A stretch of DNA of 64,000 bases from Schistocephalus solidus (GCA_017591395.1 WEDG01011889.1:17705-81704); one strand, 5' to 3'. Counted from the first letter of the stretch, positions 34,603 to 48,683 are shown. Numbers and translations are program-made. Notes: generated by a model not told the origin, from the letters alone.

Positions 34603-37600
34603 CTGGAAATGGAAAAAAAGTAACGAAACGCGTACATGGCGTGAGGAAGAAGATGTGGGCAATAGGAGAACCTTGAGTGGAGCTGGAGCTGGAGCCAATA
34701 AGAATGTATACCCGGAAAAGAGCAGGGCTGCAATTTGGGGCTGAGCGACAAAGAAAGCAGCAAGCGGGCGACGAAAAGACTGCACAGTTGCGAGAGAAAA
34801 AATGACCATAAGCAGAAAAAGTTGTACTCTGTCTACGCCAGAATCCTTAGAAAGCGTATATCAGCGGCAAGGAGAAAGCTGACACGCAGAACCCTATTTG
34901 ATGGCGATAGAGTATTGTCAGACCGGCTGCTTCATAAAATCTCGCCTCAAGAATCAACTTGTTGAACGACTTTCCGTTGAGGAGTGAGTTGTGTAAAGTT
35001 CGATTATCAGAAGCGATGGTGCAGGTTTCACGGGCGAGCAAACGCCGTCTCATCAGTAGAGATCGTTCATGTGCTGCGCCCCACCTCCCCGTTCCCTCCG
35101 CATCGGCAGAACAGAGAAATGGGAGCGCTCCATAATACAGGTGGCTTTGCGCCAAATGCCAGGATCACGCGAGGCGCTAACTGACATGCTGAAACATGAT
35201 CTCGGGTAGCAAAAAAATCAGTTCAGTGATGCTTTCATGGAGCATAATCCCGGAATAGGTCCTGCACGCCCGGATGTCGGTTTGTGAGTACGCGCAGTTT
35301 CGGCAACCTGCGAAAAATCCCGGTATGTGCCCCCAAAAGGGGCCGCGCGGTAGATGCGCTGGACCAACACGGGGGCCAAATCAGGGTAGGGCAGGCGTTA
35401 TCCTTATTCGGGAGTAGCTCCCCATAACAAATGCCGAACATGGGGGGTTAGGCGTGCCAAACATGGTCAATCGTAGGTGCCGACTTATGTCGCACCACCC
35501 ACTGTTGTCATTTATGGCTATGGTGGAATATGATTAACCTACGCCCGACTGCGCCTCCGGTCTTCTTGACAATGTCTTTACAGCGGGCACAGGCCGGTAA
35601 GGGTAGAGAGAGTGCGGTAGATGCAGTGCAAGTCTGATATCACCAAAAACGTATTTGCGCACAAGTCACTGTCCCTGCACCACCCTTCTGTGGGGCATAC
35701 GGTGGACATCGTCGGATTACGATGGTCGAACCGACGAATGTAAATAGTGTGATTTTGCCCACTGATTTTAAATGAGTTTATATTTTCAAACATATTTTAC
35801 GAAATGAATGCGAAAAATATTCTTTATTGTGTTAATTTAGTGGCTTTCGGATTAAAAACGTGGGCAATTATGCCATTATAGCACTGCTAAACACTTATTC
35901 GAGTAACATCGTATTTGCCGTTTATTCATGCTCCTCATAAACAACAAAGTAATTCATCCTAAATGGTTTCTTCTTAACAACACAGAAGGGTGTGTAATTT
36001 CGCTTAAATGGAGAGAGTATGACCTACAGATTGGAAAGCGCGAAAGCAAGTACAACAGTAAGTCAGTTTCAAATTAACTAGCGAATCAAATAAAACTTTA
36101 TACAGAAAAGTACCGCTTCTTTGAGTAACTAATTGTGTGCTAATTACGACTGTTCCCTCATAATGTTAGCGATCATATTCGAACTCAACCAGCTACTTAT
36201 CATTCACACCCACAGAAGGGGCAGGCCGAGATTATAGATAAAATAAGTTAGGAAAATAAGAAGAATAGAAGGGCACTGTGTTTTAAAAAGACAAGCATTC
36301 TCAACAGCTGCTTTGGTGGTTGTGTGCAGAGCCTTAGGAAAACGCACTCCTGGGCCCAGAAGCAAAAAGCACCAATGTTCGAAAGCATTATGAAGCCAGA
36401 CACGAGAATGGGAATCCTCCTCCGCAGTATTGCAGGTGGCCTAGCACAAAATTACAGGGTGTGTAGAGGTTCCCGTGCCCTAAAGCTAACGCTTAACCCC
36501 TAAACCATAAAATAGCACGAGCACCTACTGAATGGGTTAACAGATCGATAAGACGGTATCATATGAAAGATGACATGAATACGACGAATAGCAAGGTGCT
36601 TTTTTTCGACTAGAAGAGCCTTCTGACCCGCCCTTATAGCAGCTGTCTGGAGGGTGTTTGGAAATGGTCCAGCTCTGCTCGGAAATAAAAAATGTTGATG
36701 TTCAAAATTATTATTATTATTATTATTGATTCTAGTCCCCGGTTCTTTTTTCACAAGTCTCCAGCACACCACGTGTCCCGCACACTTTCAGTGGCCTCCA
36801 AGAGACGTTCACCTCCGAGACTGTGACAGTGAAAAAAAGGAGTGAAATGTCCGCATAATCCTCAACCGATGGAAAAAAGGTGGATGAAGATGAAAAAACG
36901 TGACTACGCACAGCCCACGTCAAATCGGAGGGCAAATAATCTCACACAGCGGAGTGGAATAGAAAAAAATGCTAGAAAGAGGGCAACAAACGGCAGCGGT
37001 TAAATTCTAGGAAAACAGAAGTCGAAAAAAAAACTACGCGGGATTATGGAACGCAGGTAAAGCACGTGGTCGGTCACCTGACTAGCATCTAACTTTGGAG
37101 GATGCTGGGATAACTTTTGGTGCACACTACATATAACTGCTATACTTGTCAGTGTGAGCACTGCGCAGCTATATCGATTCGACCGAAAGGCTGGCATGGA
37201 AAATCTGAGTTGAGCCTGACAGAAGTAATTAAGGAGAATTTATTCAAAGTTTGTCCAGGAACTTGCAGATAACACCATCTGAAGCAGTATGTGCTGCTGG
37301 CTACTCATATAAGCTAGTAAGATTCGCTTCGTAGTCCGAAAAGGGGCCCAAGCAACAGCCAGCGGAAAGAATAATTAATTCCCTTAACTGAGAGCGACAG
37401 TAAGAGAGAGAGATGAGGAAGAGGAGAGGACGTCGCTCGCGATCTCGCAGCGATAATAAAGAGCAGCAAGTGGTCACTCTACGGTCCCTTTCCTTCCATT
37501 TGCAGACGCAACGCAGCTATAGAGACGCACTTGAGTTGTTGGTTAAAACGCTCCGATGTGTAAATGAGATGGCCTACCAGTTCTAGGTGTGGTAAGGATG

Positions 37601-40600
37601 ACTTGTATGGCCACTGATCAGGACAAGGGAATAGAAACGCCCCATTCACTTAAAATAGGTGGCCCTGCGATACATTTCGAGTAGTGTAACAATTCCCACG
37701 GCTTAATCCTGACATAAAATAAAATTTTTACCTTCATATTAACCCCAGCCTTACCCTAAACTTGAACATCATCGTTGACACGAACCAAAACCATTGCCTT
37801 TAACATGCTACGGACCCTAACCCTGCCTATGACCTTAACTCTAACCTTGCACTTAGCCCTACCCCTCATCTAAATTCTAAACCTACTTTCCTCGGAATTG
37901 CGCGCAAAGTAACATGCACCGCGGGCTGTTCCCATTGCCGTGTCCTGATTAGGCGGCCATACAATGCATCCTTACCCTAGGTGCTGATTTCTGAACTAAA
38001 ATACTATCTGTACTCATGTGTACTACTAAGATTCGCGGTTTCTGTTATGTTTGAAACACACAGTGTCCAAGTGCCAACCATTCGACTTGATAAGATGAAG
38101 GCCAGCGACCCACGCGGAGGCTGAGCCTCTTTGCGATACCAGGGTCTCCGAGGTGCCCGGTAGTTATTAAGAAGCCGTCATAGCCTCCCCACCCGAGATG
38201 ACCCCTTCTACGCAATAAAGGAATGGATTAAAAAGATACTTTGGTGAAGGGTTGCTAATGGTGCCCATCTTCAATAGTTTTGTTCTTTTACGGCGGCCAA
38301 TCTTTTTTAGTTCAGTTTTAGTTAAGGCATACACACCAGTTCCCTGTCTGAGGTTGGCATCCTTGGAGCTATGACTGATGCGCTCTGATAGTAATCGAAG
38401 GGAGATTAGCATCCAGAAGAAGTACTCTTTTCCAGCGTTGTTCCAAACAAACCGGTAATCGCACGTTAGGCTAATTCGTCGTATGTCAAGCGTTTTCGAA
38501 TTTTTATTTCAGCAGCCTATGGCACCCAGTCTGCGGCGGTCGATATAGCCGTAGATGGAAGTTGTGCGATTGGTGTTGGCCGACTTTAAGGCCCCAAGAT
38601 AACAGAAGCCAAAAAGAGGTATAATTATCCTTAAATTAGCGACGACTTCACATAAATCGGTCTCTGTCCGCCATTCCACAATTTCTGCCCGGCTTGCATG
38701 GCCAAAATCCATCATTACCGGGCACCCGCCCAGCCCAGACAGACAGTATGCTCGCATTCTTAATGCATGGAACAGGCGACAAGTTTATCTGTAGACACTA
38801 CCATTCGTCCCAACGAAGGTGAGTGGATACAGACAAGGCTGGTGCATAAAGATGCAGGAAATTCCATTCGCGCGAGTCCGGCTACTTAGGAATGAAGCAG
38901 TTGACGAGGGAGGCCGCAGACAAATGACCGTATGACGGGTCTGGTCGCAGTGATCAACGATTAACTCATTTGATTGGCTAGCCAGGGGATAGGCGAACAG
39001 GGACAGACAGGAGATGGGCAATGCGTGTGTTTGCCTATTTTAGCCGGAGCATAGGAAGAACACTTTCCAGATGTCCGGTTAGAAAGAATACGATAGCCAG
39101 AGGCCAATTAACTATGCGCAAAGGCGGAGCAATAAAAAAATAGTCCGTCAGGCCGACCAGGATTTGAGAAAGTTAAATTGTTCATCGGAACACATTTGTA
39201 TTGTTGCTGGCGTTTTAGAGAGCGGGGTAGGCTTTCCGTTTTCAAAGCGTTTAATGCCGAAAATCGATCAGAATTTTAAATGATTGGCCGAAGTAGTCGA
39301 CCTCGGACTGCTGGATTTTTTTCTTCCTCGTTCGCTGTCTCGGCCAGTCAGTTAAAATTCTGATCGTTTTTAGCATTAAACGTTTCGACAATCGAGAGCC
39401 GAGTAAGCTCTTCGGCGGGCTTTTGAATTTGAGCCGCCATTTTTGTTTGCTCTCCATTCACGAGGAAATTTTCTGTAATTATATACTCCTCTACATATTT
39501 TTCTTTGATAGCCTGATCTTTTTACGCACATTTGTTTGTCTGAACTATGGTTATGAGGTCATCTCTACAGTATGCTAGCACCTTTTTGAATGCACGTAAA
39601 CTGAAATATTTACCGAATATTTTCCACGGTGTCAGCTGTTGCACTTTTCGGCCAATATGTCGGATTTGTGATCTTCCCATGCTCACTTCTTCACGTTTTT
39701 ATCAACAAAAACCTGCGCTGCGAAAAAAACCGCTGCGGTTGGCAAATTGCCCCGAAGCGTCAACCGAAAGACAAACTGTCAATTCCAGGATTCCTGTCAA
39801 CAAAAAGTCGTTCGATATCCGACAAAACTAGTGATATGGAGTTAATTTAGTTGAAAAAAGAACACAGTAAGACTGAAGTGATTTGTTTTCAAGAGACATG
39901 GTTAAATAGTGACATTGACACACAACTAATTAGCCCCTCGACTTTCTGTTGCTTTACAGCAGATCGAAAATCTTCATCCTCCAGTAGAGGCGGTGGGGTG
40001 GCTATTTTGGTCAACAAGGACTGTAAGTCCTTATTTTCCTACTCTGAAGATTTGATAGACGATATCGCTGACATATGTAAGCCCTGATTATTAAATAAGA
40101 TTAAGGACATTACATTTGTTAGTATTTATATTCCCACCTCTACCTGTGACGGTGCGCTTACCCGTTTTTTGACTTTCTTTCACAAAAACTTGCTTTATTG
40201 TCCTGCGAGCATCTTATTGCTGAAAATTTTGAATGAAACTTCAAAATAAAGCGTATTCCTCTCTTATTCTCTTATGTGGCGATTTTAATCGTGTGAATAT
40301 ACACCCGTTTACGTTGTTAGGCTTGATGACCTTGTTTCCTTCAATACCCGCGCTGATGCCCCTCTTGATCACGTTTTAACCAACCAATCCAAGTTTTTCC
40401 TTGTTAAGAACAGAGCTCCATTGTCCGGTTCCAATCATTCTGTATTATTAGGCCTTCCAAAAATTTATTCCACTTCTACGCGTGAGCTGCTAATCAAACC
40501 CGAATAAAAAATTTAGGTGTTTGACACGTCCCCAGAAAACATTTGCCTTTTCCAGACTTGTATATCATACGCTATCCCCGTCTTCCTCAATCAAACCAAT

Positions 40601-43600
40601 GTCGAGTCATGCTCCAGCTTCCTTAAAATATTTTTTTAAAGAAATTTTCAATATTTTTTGCCCTCTTGATACTGTTATGGTCCGACCTGACAGAATTCCT
40701 TCTCCTTATCTAAAATTTTTAAGACGCAAAAAAGAACTAGTCTACAAGCTAGGCCTTCGTGGCAGTCCAAAGGATGTTAACGTCTTAATAAAAAGCGAGA
40801 TTTCCAGACTAAGTGATTTGCTTGTTAGTCAGCTTTTTGTCTCTCCATCCACACCTTCTTTTCGGCTTTTTTCTGCTGAAATCTTAAGCGTCTCACTGGC
40901 CAATGTGGTAAACTGGCACATGTTGATGCTGATTTAGACTCTCTAAATGAACATTTTATCCATACTTCTACTGACTCCAATCCCCCCACAAACAGCCTTT
41001 CGCTTCTACCAAGCGTTATTTCCCCTGTGTCGGTGGCAACAGTGGATAAACACCTGAAAAAGTCCATGGTTCAACTGCTGCTGGGCCGGATGATGTCTCA
41101 CCATTTGTTTTAAAATATTGCTGATCTCAGATTGCCCCCACTTTGACACATCTTATAAACATGTCCGGCATGGAGTCACAGATTCCTGATATTTGTCGTT
41201 CAGTAAAAATCACCCCTATCCCTAAAACTTCTCGATACAATTAAGCCATTTTTCTCCAATGTCTCCGATCCATTACAATTTGCATATAAGGCCCGGCGTA
41301 GTACCCTAGACGCCGTTGCCCTTGTGGTACAAACGGCTCTACGAGATTTCGATAAGGGCTGCCATGCCTACGCATGCGCATTTATTGACTACTCCTCTGC
41401 CTTCAACACCATCCCGTGCCACTTCCTTCTTCATAAAACATACGCGTGTGGCGCTCCCGGCTGGGTTGTCTCTTGGCTCGAAGACTATTTTACTTTCCCG
41501 CACTCAATTCGTACAATCCAGCAAGTGGAAAGCTACTGTCCTTCCAAACAACTGCAGTGTTCGTCAAGATGCCCTCATCTCTTCTCCCTTCATACTGATG
41601 ATTTTAGATCACCAAATGACTGTACATCAAATAAGCCGACGATATGGTGGTTAGTTATACTCTTAAAAATCAGAAACATCTCCAGTCTCTGAAGGATGGC
41701 CTGGACAATGTCTCAGCTTGGTCATCAGATAATGGTCTTCAACTCAACCATGAGAAATCTGTTTAATGCGTTTTTCACCTGCGACCATCCCCTAGTTCTG
41801 AATCCTCAGCCATCCTTCCCAAAGAGGTATCCTCTTTCCGGTACCTTGGCGTTAATCTGACATCCCATCTTTCATTTTCCCAACATATTAATACTCTTTT
41901 TATAAAAATTCGTAAAATTCTATATTATATCCGCAATTTACGTTCCTATCATCCTCATCCTTTATTTTCCTCCCGTGATTTTTCCAGCTTTGCTTAAAAT
42001 AAAATAAAAAAGCCACTGTTGAAAGAAGTAGTGTGGCTGTTACCCCAGTACGCAGGCCAAAAATTACATTGTGCGATACGGCGTCAGCAGGATGTGACGC
42101 GATTTGCAAACGCGTTTCGGCGGCGAGATTGAATTGGATGGGTAACCACCGCGTTAACTCAAGACAACGGAGGCGTTTGCGAAGCACAGTTGGCAGTCAG
42201 CCGTCACCCGAGATAATAAGGTGACGGCCAGACAGACACACAATGGAATAGGAGAATGTGTCAGCTTTTTGATGCCACAAAGAGTTACCAATATCGGACA
42301 GTGCAGGTCAGCGGATTAACAAGAGCACATATCTAATGACAGTCCGACCGTCGTGAACGATAATGCCTACCGTATGCCCCACAGTCTGATGAGCGCAGAG
42401 TCGTTGACTTACGCGTGATAACAGACTTATGCAGCATCTACCGCACTCTCCACTTCCCCACCCACCTGGGCGCAGTGCTAAGACAGGATCAGGAGGACTG
42501 AAGGCGAGATCGTGCACAACGACCAAGAAAGCTTAACAGCCGGTTCACGCGTGCCACACACGACCTTTTCTCCACACGGTGTACCGGCGGGTTTAATAGT
42601 ACTCGGTTGTCAGTTATTTTTCGATTAAAATTGTTTGAAAGCGTGTACAAAGTTAAGGACAAAGTTGTTGCGACTCGATTCCCTACGAAAACCGATATTG
42701 GTCAACTTAAAACATGCACGAAATCATCTTATTCGAACCTGAAGCGAGCCTCCGCGTTTAATACAACAGGCGCGGTGACTGGTTAACATTTACTGAGGGT
42801 TCGGCCATCAAATCAATGCATAGGATGGAGATGAGTCGAGTCGAGGGCAGGTTGAAGCATGGGGTCGGCTGGAAAATCGCGGGGATAGCAGGCACATTTG
42901 TAAAAAGGTATGCAGTTTAGCTCCACAATGCTCGCGCCCTAGTAATGCTGCTGGCTCGCCACGCGCACTAGATGTGTAAACCATCAACGTGCGCGTTATT
43001 CGGATTTTTTATTTTAGTGGAACCAATTCTTCGGCGAAAACCATCTCAGGCTCGGTTTAAGCATTTGATACAAGCATGTGAACGAGAATGCACTAGCATC
43101 AGTAGAATAAACGCGTAACACTTGCATACGGCCAGCAGGCAGTCAGCGCTATACAAAGGTGAGTAATTAACCAAACGACTAGCACGGAAACTTTCTGAAA
43201 GAACAAACACGAGTTTTGCCGGTGTGCCACAACTGCGCAGCAATTCCGCTCTTCAGTGGCTTCCCCAAATTTTTCCTGTGCGTTTTCTGCTGGCACGCCA
43301 AAGTGCGGATTCTCGGCACGCCAGTTACCTGCACCACTCCCCGCCTCCGGTTTTATTGACTCTGCGTTTATCCCGGGCCCACTTGAGAGAGGAGCGGGTG
43401 CAGTAGACGCTGCGCAAGTCCACTATCACTATACATTAATTCACGCGCAGGTTATTGCCCCTGCGCCTACTTTGTTGTTGGGCACACGGCAGGCGTCGCC
43501 AGAAAGGACGGTCGGACTGCGTCAGGGCCCTGACTTGCAGGATAAGAAACGGCCAAATTGAAACAGCTGCTGCCTAGGTCTCCACTAAATTTTGTCCGTC

Positions 43601-46600
43601 TGCTTCTTCTACCTATCCTCTATGCAGTCCTTGTAGCAGCATACAGTCAATAACCCTGTCACCTCAAACAATCAGGTGGGTTCAGCAGTCAGAATTGCTC
43701 TAGCCCTGAGACAAGAATATGCACAGAGACAAAGGTCAGGCAATGTAAATAAATGCCTACCCGTGGCTATTTCTGTCACAGAAGAGTTCGTGAAAGGGAA
43801 ACTGTCGGTGGATGTCTTTCTGTATCTGGTCGTTACACGCTGGATCACCCGGCATGGCAACATAATGCTCGTAGAGGGCAGAAAAGTCGCCAGAGAGGTT
43901 AGCACCAACAGGAGCCACTAGCGTGCGATCCCTATCCACCACTGCCATCGTCGGCGGCTGGTCGGAACTCTGCAGCGAAAGCGGGGGCGAGGAGGTAGAA
44001 GAGGCCCTGGAGGACATGGTGGAGAAGTGTGACGAGTAGGCAGTGGAAGCAGAAGATCCCGAAGCGGCATGATGACGATGTGCCTCCTCCAACATGTTGT
44101 GACCTTCGGCATCCTCGCCTTCGGTGCCTGCCTCCTCCCCTGACTCTCCGTCATCAGCCCCGTTGGCTGACCAAAGCCGTCGCCGCCGCCGCCGCTCATG
44201 CTGCTGAGAATGTTGTTGCTGCTTTTCGCGCTGTCGCCGTTTCCGGGAAGATGCTAGGGCGGGAGGCGAAAGCGAGGAGGGAGCAAAGCTGGGCGATCGC
44301 GGAGCCTCCTGAGAGCAGCTACCATCCAGCTCTTCCTCCTCCGGGTCGTCATCGCCAGCGATGCTGGGGCCGCAGCTGCTGTCTTCAGCACTGAAAAAAT
44401 TGCTGCTGGTGGTCAGGGAAGAGGCATCAATGGAGGCCACGGTGGAGGTGTTGCTCTCGCTGGCGAGGGGAATTCCCAAATAGGCAGCCGACGGCATGTG
44501 AGCGTCGAAGACACGGTGTTCGGCAGGCGGCGCAACAATGTGACCACAAGCACCTTCCCCGCCGCCACCACCAACGGAGCAAGTGTCAGTTCCACTATTA
44601 GACTGTTGTGATTTACTGTTGTTATTTGCATTCAGTCGAAAAAACGACCCGATCCTGCGAAAAGTGCCAAATGCGCTGCTGTGCTTGCGCTGCTCCAGTC
44701 CGGGTGAGGGAACTGAAGAGTCCTTTACAAGATTCCTAAAAGGAGTGGAAGATGGCTGTAATGCCTGGCAAATTACGTAAGTAGACAAAAGTTGGTATTG
44801 CATAGGGCGGCACGGGTGGGATGAGGGGGAAACGGAGGTCTAAAGTGGAGTGATGGCGGTGGAGACGGAGTAGGCTGCTGGAGAAAAAATGCAAAAAAAC
44901 ATTCCGAGAACAACTGGACTCTAAGGACTGGAGCTAAAAGCCTTTTAAGGTGGTGCCTGGAAAATATTTTAATGATAATGTCTACTGATTAATCCATAAG
45001 TATTGACTGTCGTTAGCCAGTGACACCTTGACTTCAGAGTGAGAGGACGCAGGACGCTATTCAGAGCTCTTTAACCCTTGAGCATTAAGTGGAATGCTGT
45101 TTAATTATTTATCCACGGGTCAACGTCACATCGGCTGTGCTAAGGAATACCCAGAGAAAAATTACTGAAGCGTTACCAGACTATGTTTACTGCAGAACGA
45201 AATAGGCACAAGTTCGTTTCGCCTTGGAGCTCTGGCCCAGTGTCCACGTCCGCGGTCAAACAGCTTCGTAAACATCAACCCCTACTTTATGCCCGTTGAT
45301 ATTTCAGTCCGTACGAACCTGGAAGGGTCATACTTTCGCATGAAATTCTCACGAGCGACATACGATATTCCCTGACACTGAAATCCAAGCATCTGAATTA
45401 GGCTTCTGGAAGTCCTAAATTTCTTAGAGCCCGCTAAAAACGCCCTATCAAAGTTTAGTAAACCTATCTACTGTTAATTTTACTTGCAAGGACAGCCTTT
45501 ATAACTAATTTATTCAGTTCCATGTTACGATTAACCACAACATGAATGGTTACTTCTCACTGCCGTCGGTCGGAGGCTAACTTCCGGGCGACGTTTGATC
45601 AGTTGGCACGCCAGTCGAAAAACAATTCACAACGGCAACCATGGATTTGAAAGCGATCGATCCTATCGCAGATTATTAAACCCGATTCGCTAGGCCAACA
45701 GTAAACACATGCTGCATAAGCCAGGCAGAGACTGACCCTCGTTTAAATATAAAGCCTTCCTGCCTGCCTAAGTAATGGCTAACCGATGCAGAGTAACTTT
45801 CCCGGAAAATGATGTTATTTGCGGGAAAACGGCCTCTCCGCCAACTAAGGCAGGTTTCGTGGCCGAAATGGAGATTATTTTATGGAGTGTATTTGGAGGT
45901 TTTGCTGCAACTCCAGAGTCCAGTGCAACTCGCATGGTCGAATAGAACTCATAGAAAGCGTAAATACTTTGGATCAGTTAAGTCCAGAGTTCGCAAACAG
46001 TCACCACCGACAGCGTGTTCCTTAGAGAAAATTGAAGTCCACATCCGTGCGAGATACTCGGGGACCAAAAATTTACTTAAGGAGCTCTTTGCTAAAAGTA
46101 AGTTTGTAAGGCCTACGAAGAAATCTTTCAACTGGCGGATTATGCATGTTAGGATAAAAGCAAAACCTTATTACTTGTGAAGAAGGCCAGGATAAAGAAA
46201 ACCAAGCATTATTTTTCAGGCACAAGGAATGGGCATTTATCAAAACTGCTCATAGTAAGCGATTAGCAGTGGTTTTCTTCGCGGAGGACACCATGGTTAT
46301 TTTACACGCGTCTTGCAAAAAAACGAAAAATAGCGGCCTCCGTTAGCGTTAAGCTAGTCAAAAGTCAAAATGAGTTAATACAGTGGGAGTACTGCTTGAG
46401 TTCTTAACTACAACAATTCCTCACAGCCGTTCAGCATTCCGCAAAGAGATTTTTCCTGTTGGTCATCCAGTTTACTCATGCCATCCAGTGAATTTTCGGC
46501 CGGAATGCGAACTTTTTTGGTAAGGTCAAATTTGCCCCAGTAGGCAGATCGACTACACAGCCTGTCATTTTTACGGTACGATGTTTCTGCAGGGAGTGGT

Positions 46601-48641
46601 GTTTTGGTTGAATGGTGCTGCTAGATCGGCAAGTTTGCGCATCGACACCATGAAGCTCAAGGTAATTTCAGTCTGCATACCTACCAAAGTAAGCACTCCT
46701 TGTTTATAACGAAAAGTAGCTTCGAAAAGCAGACAATTTTTGATGTCAGGTGGTGGTGGTGGTGGATTAGGCTTGGCTGAAAGAAGGTAGATTAAACCTG
46801 AAATATCAGCTGTCCAAAGTAGCCGAAACTCTATAGGTACCCCACAGTTCAAAATCTATCAGAGTCAATGCTTAACGACTAGATTGCGAAGCGACAACAT
46901 AGGCACCCTAACCGATCTCGATTGTGGGGCTTTAGCAGGCCGTTGAAGGGTTATATCAACTTGTTTCGGTATTTCCATTGCAAAAGCACTCGCAAGTATT
47001 TACTTTTGCTTTACACAGCTGGGAGCATGCTTGATCTAGCCGGTCTCGATGAAGTCGAGGAGTGTGCCTATCCACGCACGACTATCCGCGGCAGCGGATT
47101 TGCACAACTCGATCTACTCTTCACTCCAAAGATGGAGTACTGAAGGTTTGAGAACCACGGCTTAACGACGTGTATCCCATCAGGTTTTAATTTGACCTAT
47201 TCGATGCCTCCAAGTGGGCGTAAACATTTAGTTCGTGAGGCAAACGACGAAGAGCGTGCCTTAACCACCACAGTTGGCATTCTTGGATAGTCTGAGATAA
47301 GCTCGCAGCAACCCCGGACTGTTTCTTTTAAGAACAAGTCGGTGTACATCATTCGAAGGGTGGTCGTCAAGCAGAGGTAGTCTAAAACCTCCACTTTTCG
47401 CTCACAAAGCAGAATCCATGACCGCAGAGAGTTGAGCGGACGGTACTCGCGGAACTTCATGGCGATGGAGATGTCACGTTGGGATCATGGATACTTTCTT
47501 AGAATTGGGAAAACCTGCAAGCAGCATCGATTCGGGAGAAAATGTCGTCCATGCCCTGCTAATTCAACAGCAGCCGCACATCGAGGTATTTGAAAATATG
47601 TACTCCCTCAAGTCAACTATCATGAATCGCAAGGAATGCCTTATTCTGGTCAGGGATGCAGCTTGACAGCACTTTGTCCTGCTCAGCATTGCATTTATGG
47701 ATAAATCGATGGATTTCGCGAGTCTATTTCCCTATGACACGATATACTGCAAATCACCAAAGCTTGCAGCTAGCAAGGCGATAGTATCAGTTAGTCTATG
47801 ACAGTCAGCTAGAGTCCAGGTGCAAACTCCACACCGTCAAACCCGCATAGGGCTCTTCCAAAAATCCAGTCAATGGTGTGGTTGAACAGAATGGGTGACA
47901 GGACAAAATCTTGTAGGAACATCAGACCGAGTATCGAACGGTTGAAAGAGATTTTTTAGAACAGAACTCGGGCAGTGGTGAAGTGATATTGGGCAAGGAG
48001 CATGGCGATGATTTTTGTGAGTACACTATCTAGTGTCAGAATCCTTCACACGGTCTCACGATGGACGGAAGCGAACGCGTTGATAAAGTCAAAAAAGCAG
48101 ATAGCCATCAGTTGCTCTTACCCATGGCGGAATCCAAGAATGCACCTAAGTACTAATATCTGGTCGGCGTATCCACGCCCAGCTCGGAACCCGGTTACTG
48201 GTAGCCATGACAGAACTTGAGAGCACTAAGCAGTTTAAATATTCGGCCGACGTATTCACGTCTACTTCGAATCCAGTTAAACCGGGTCTCGTCATCGAGT
48301 CGCACACACTCTGAAACCATCTGACAGTGACGATAAATTGTGTAGGACTGTCGATGAGATACGTGTGCCGCGGCACTTCCCACAGTCCGTTTAAACTGCT
48401 TTCTTGAATATATACACCAGTAAAAAAGTACCCTAAGTTCCACAGGGGTGCATGATTCCCTTAGTGTTTCAGCATGTTGGCATAAGACTTGCACGTTGTG
48501 ACAGACATGTCGTACGCTTCGTGAGACTTGTACTTTTGAGGGTTGCAGTGTTGCGACAATGAGCGCTTCGTAGGCTAGGATCCCACGATGCAGTATTTAC
48601 CGGACAAGAATGAAACCCCCCTACGTGGGAGAGAGAAAGAG

Positions 48642-48683
<42 letters not shown>

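Larger units (their letters stand above)
34603..43760 (-). other. Intron 3 of the TBC1D10-like gene (9158 bp)
   Basis: Donor GTAGGC at 43760, acceptor TTTCCATTTCCAG at 34603. It is packed with repeats: family A copies (35.3, 42.3 and 43.3 kb), foldback element copies (35.1, 36.4 and 37.6 kb), an inverted repeat at 39.25 kb, and a CR1/Rex-like LINE (39.7-42.0 kb) in the orientation opposite to the gene. Confidence 0.8.

Noticed and set aside
37741..37885. True interstitial telomere or chromosome end
   Set aside because: The CCCTAA pattern is degenerate and enclosed by inverted ends shared with two other loci, so it belongs to a repeat element.
38167..38757. Two adjacent minus-strand frames of about 80 residues in intron 3
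   Set aside because: No recognisable domain, no TBC homology and no convincing acceptor; cannot be linked to the host gene.
43676..44780. Plus-strand frames opposite exon 3 of the TBC1D10-like gene
   Set aside because: Shadows of a GC-rich coding exon; the minus strand has family homology and matching splice sites.
45809..46180. 123-residue plus-strand open frame in intron 2
   Set aside because: Basic composition, no domain, no splice context; a frame of this length is expected by chance in 64 kb.
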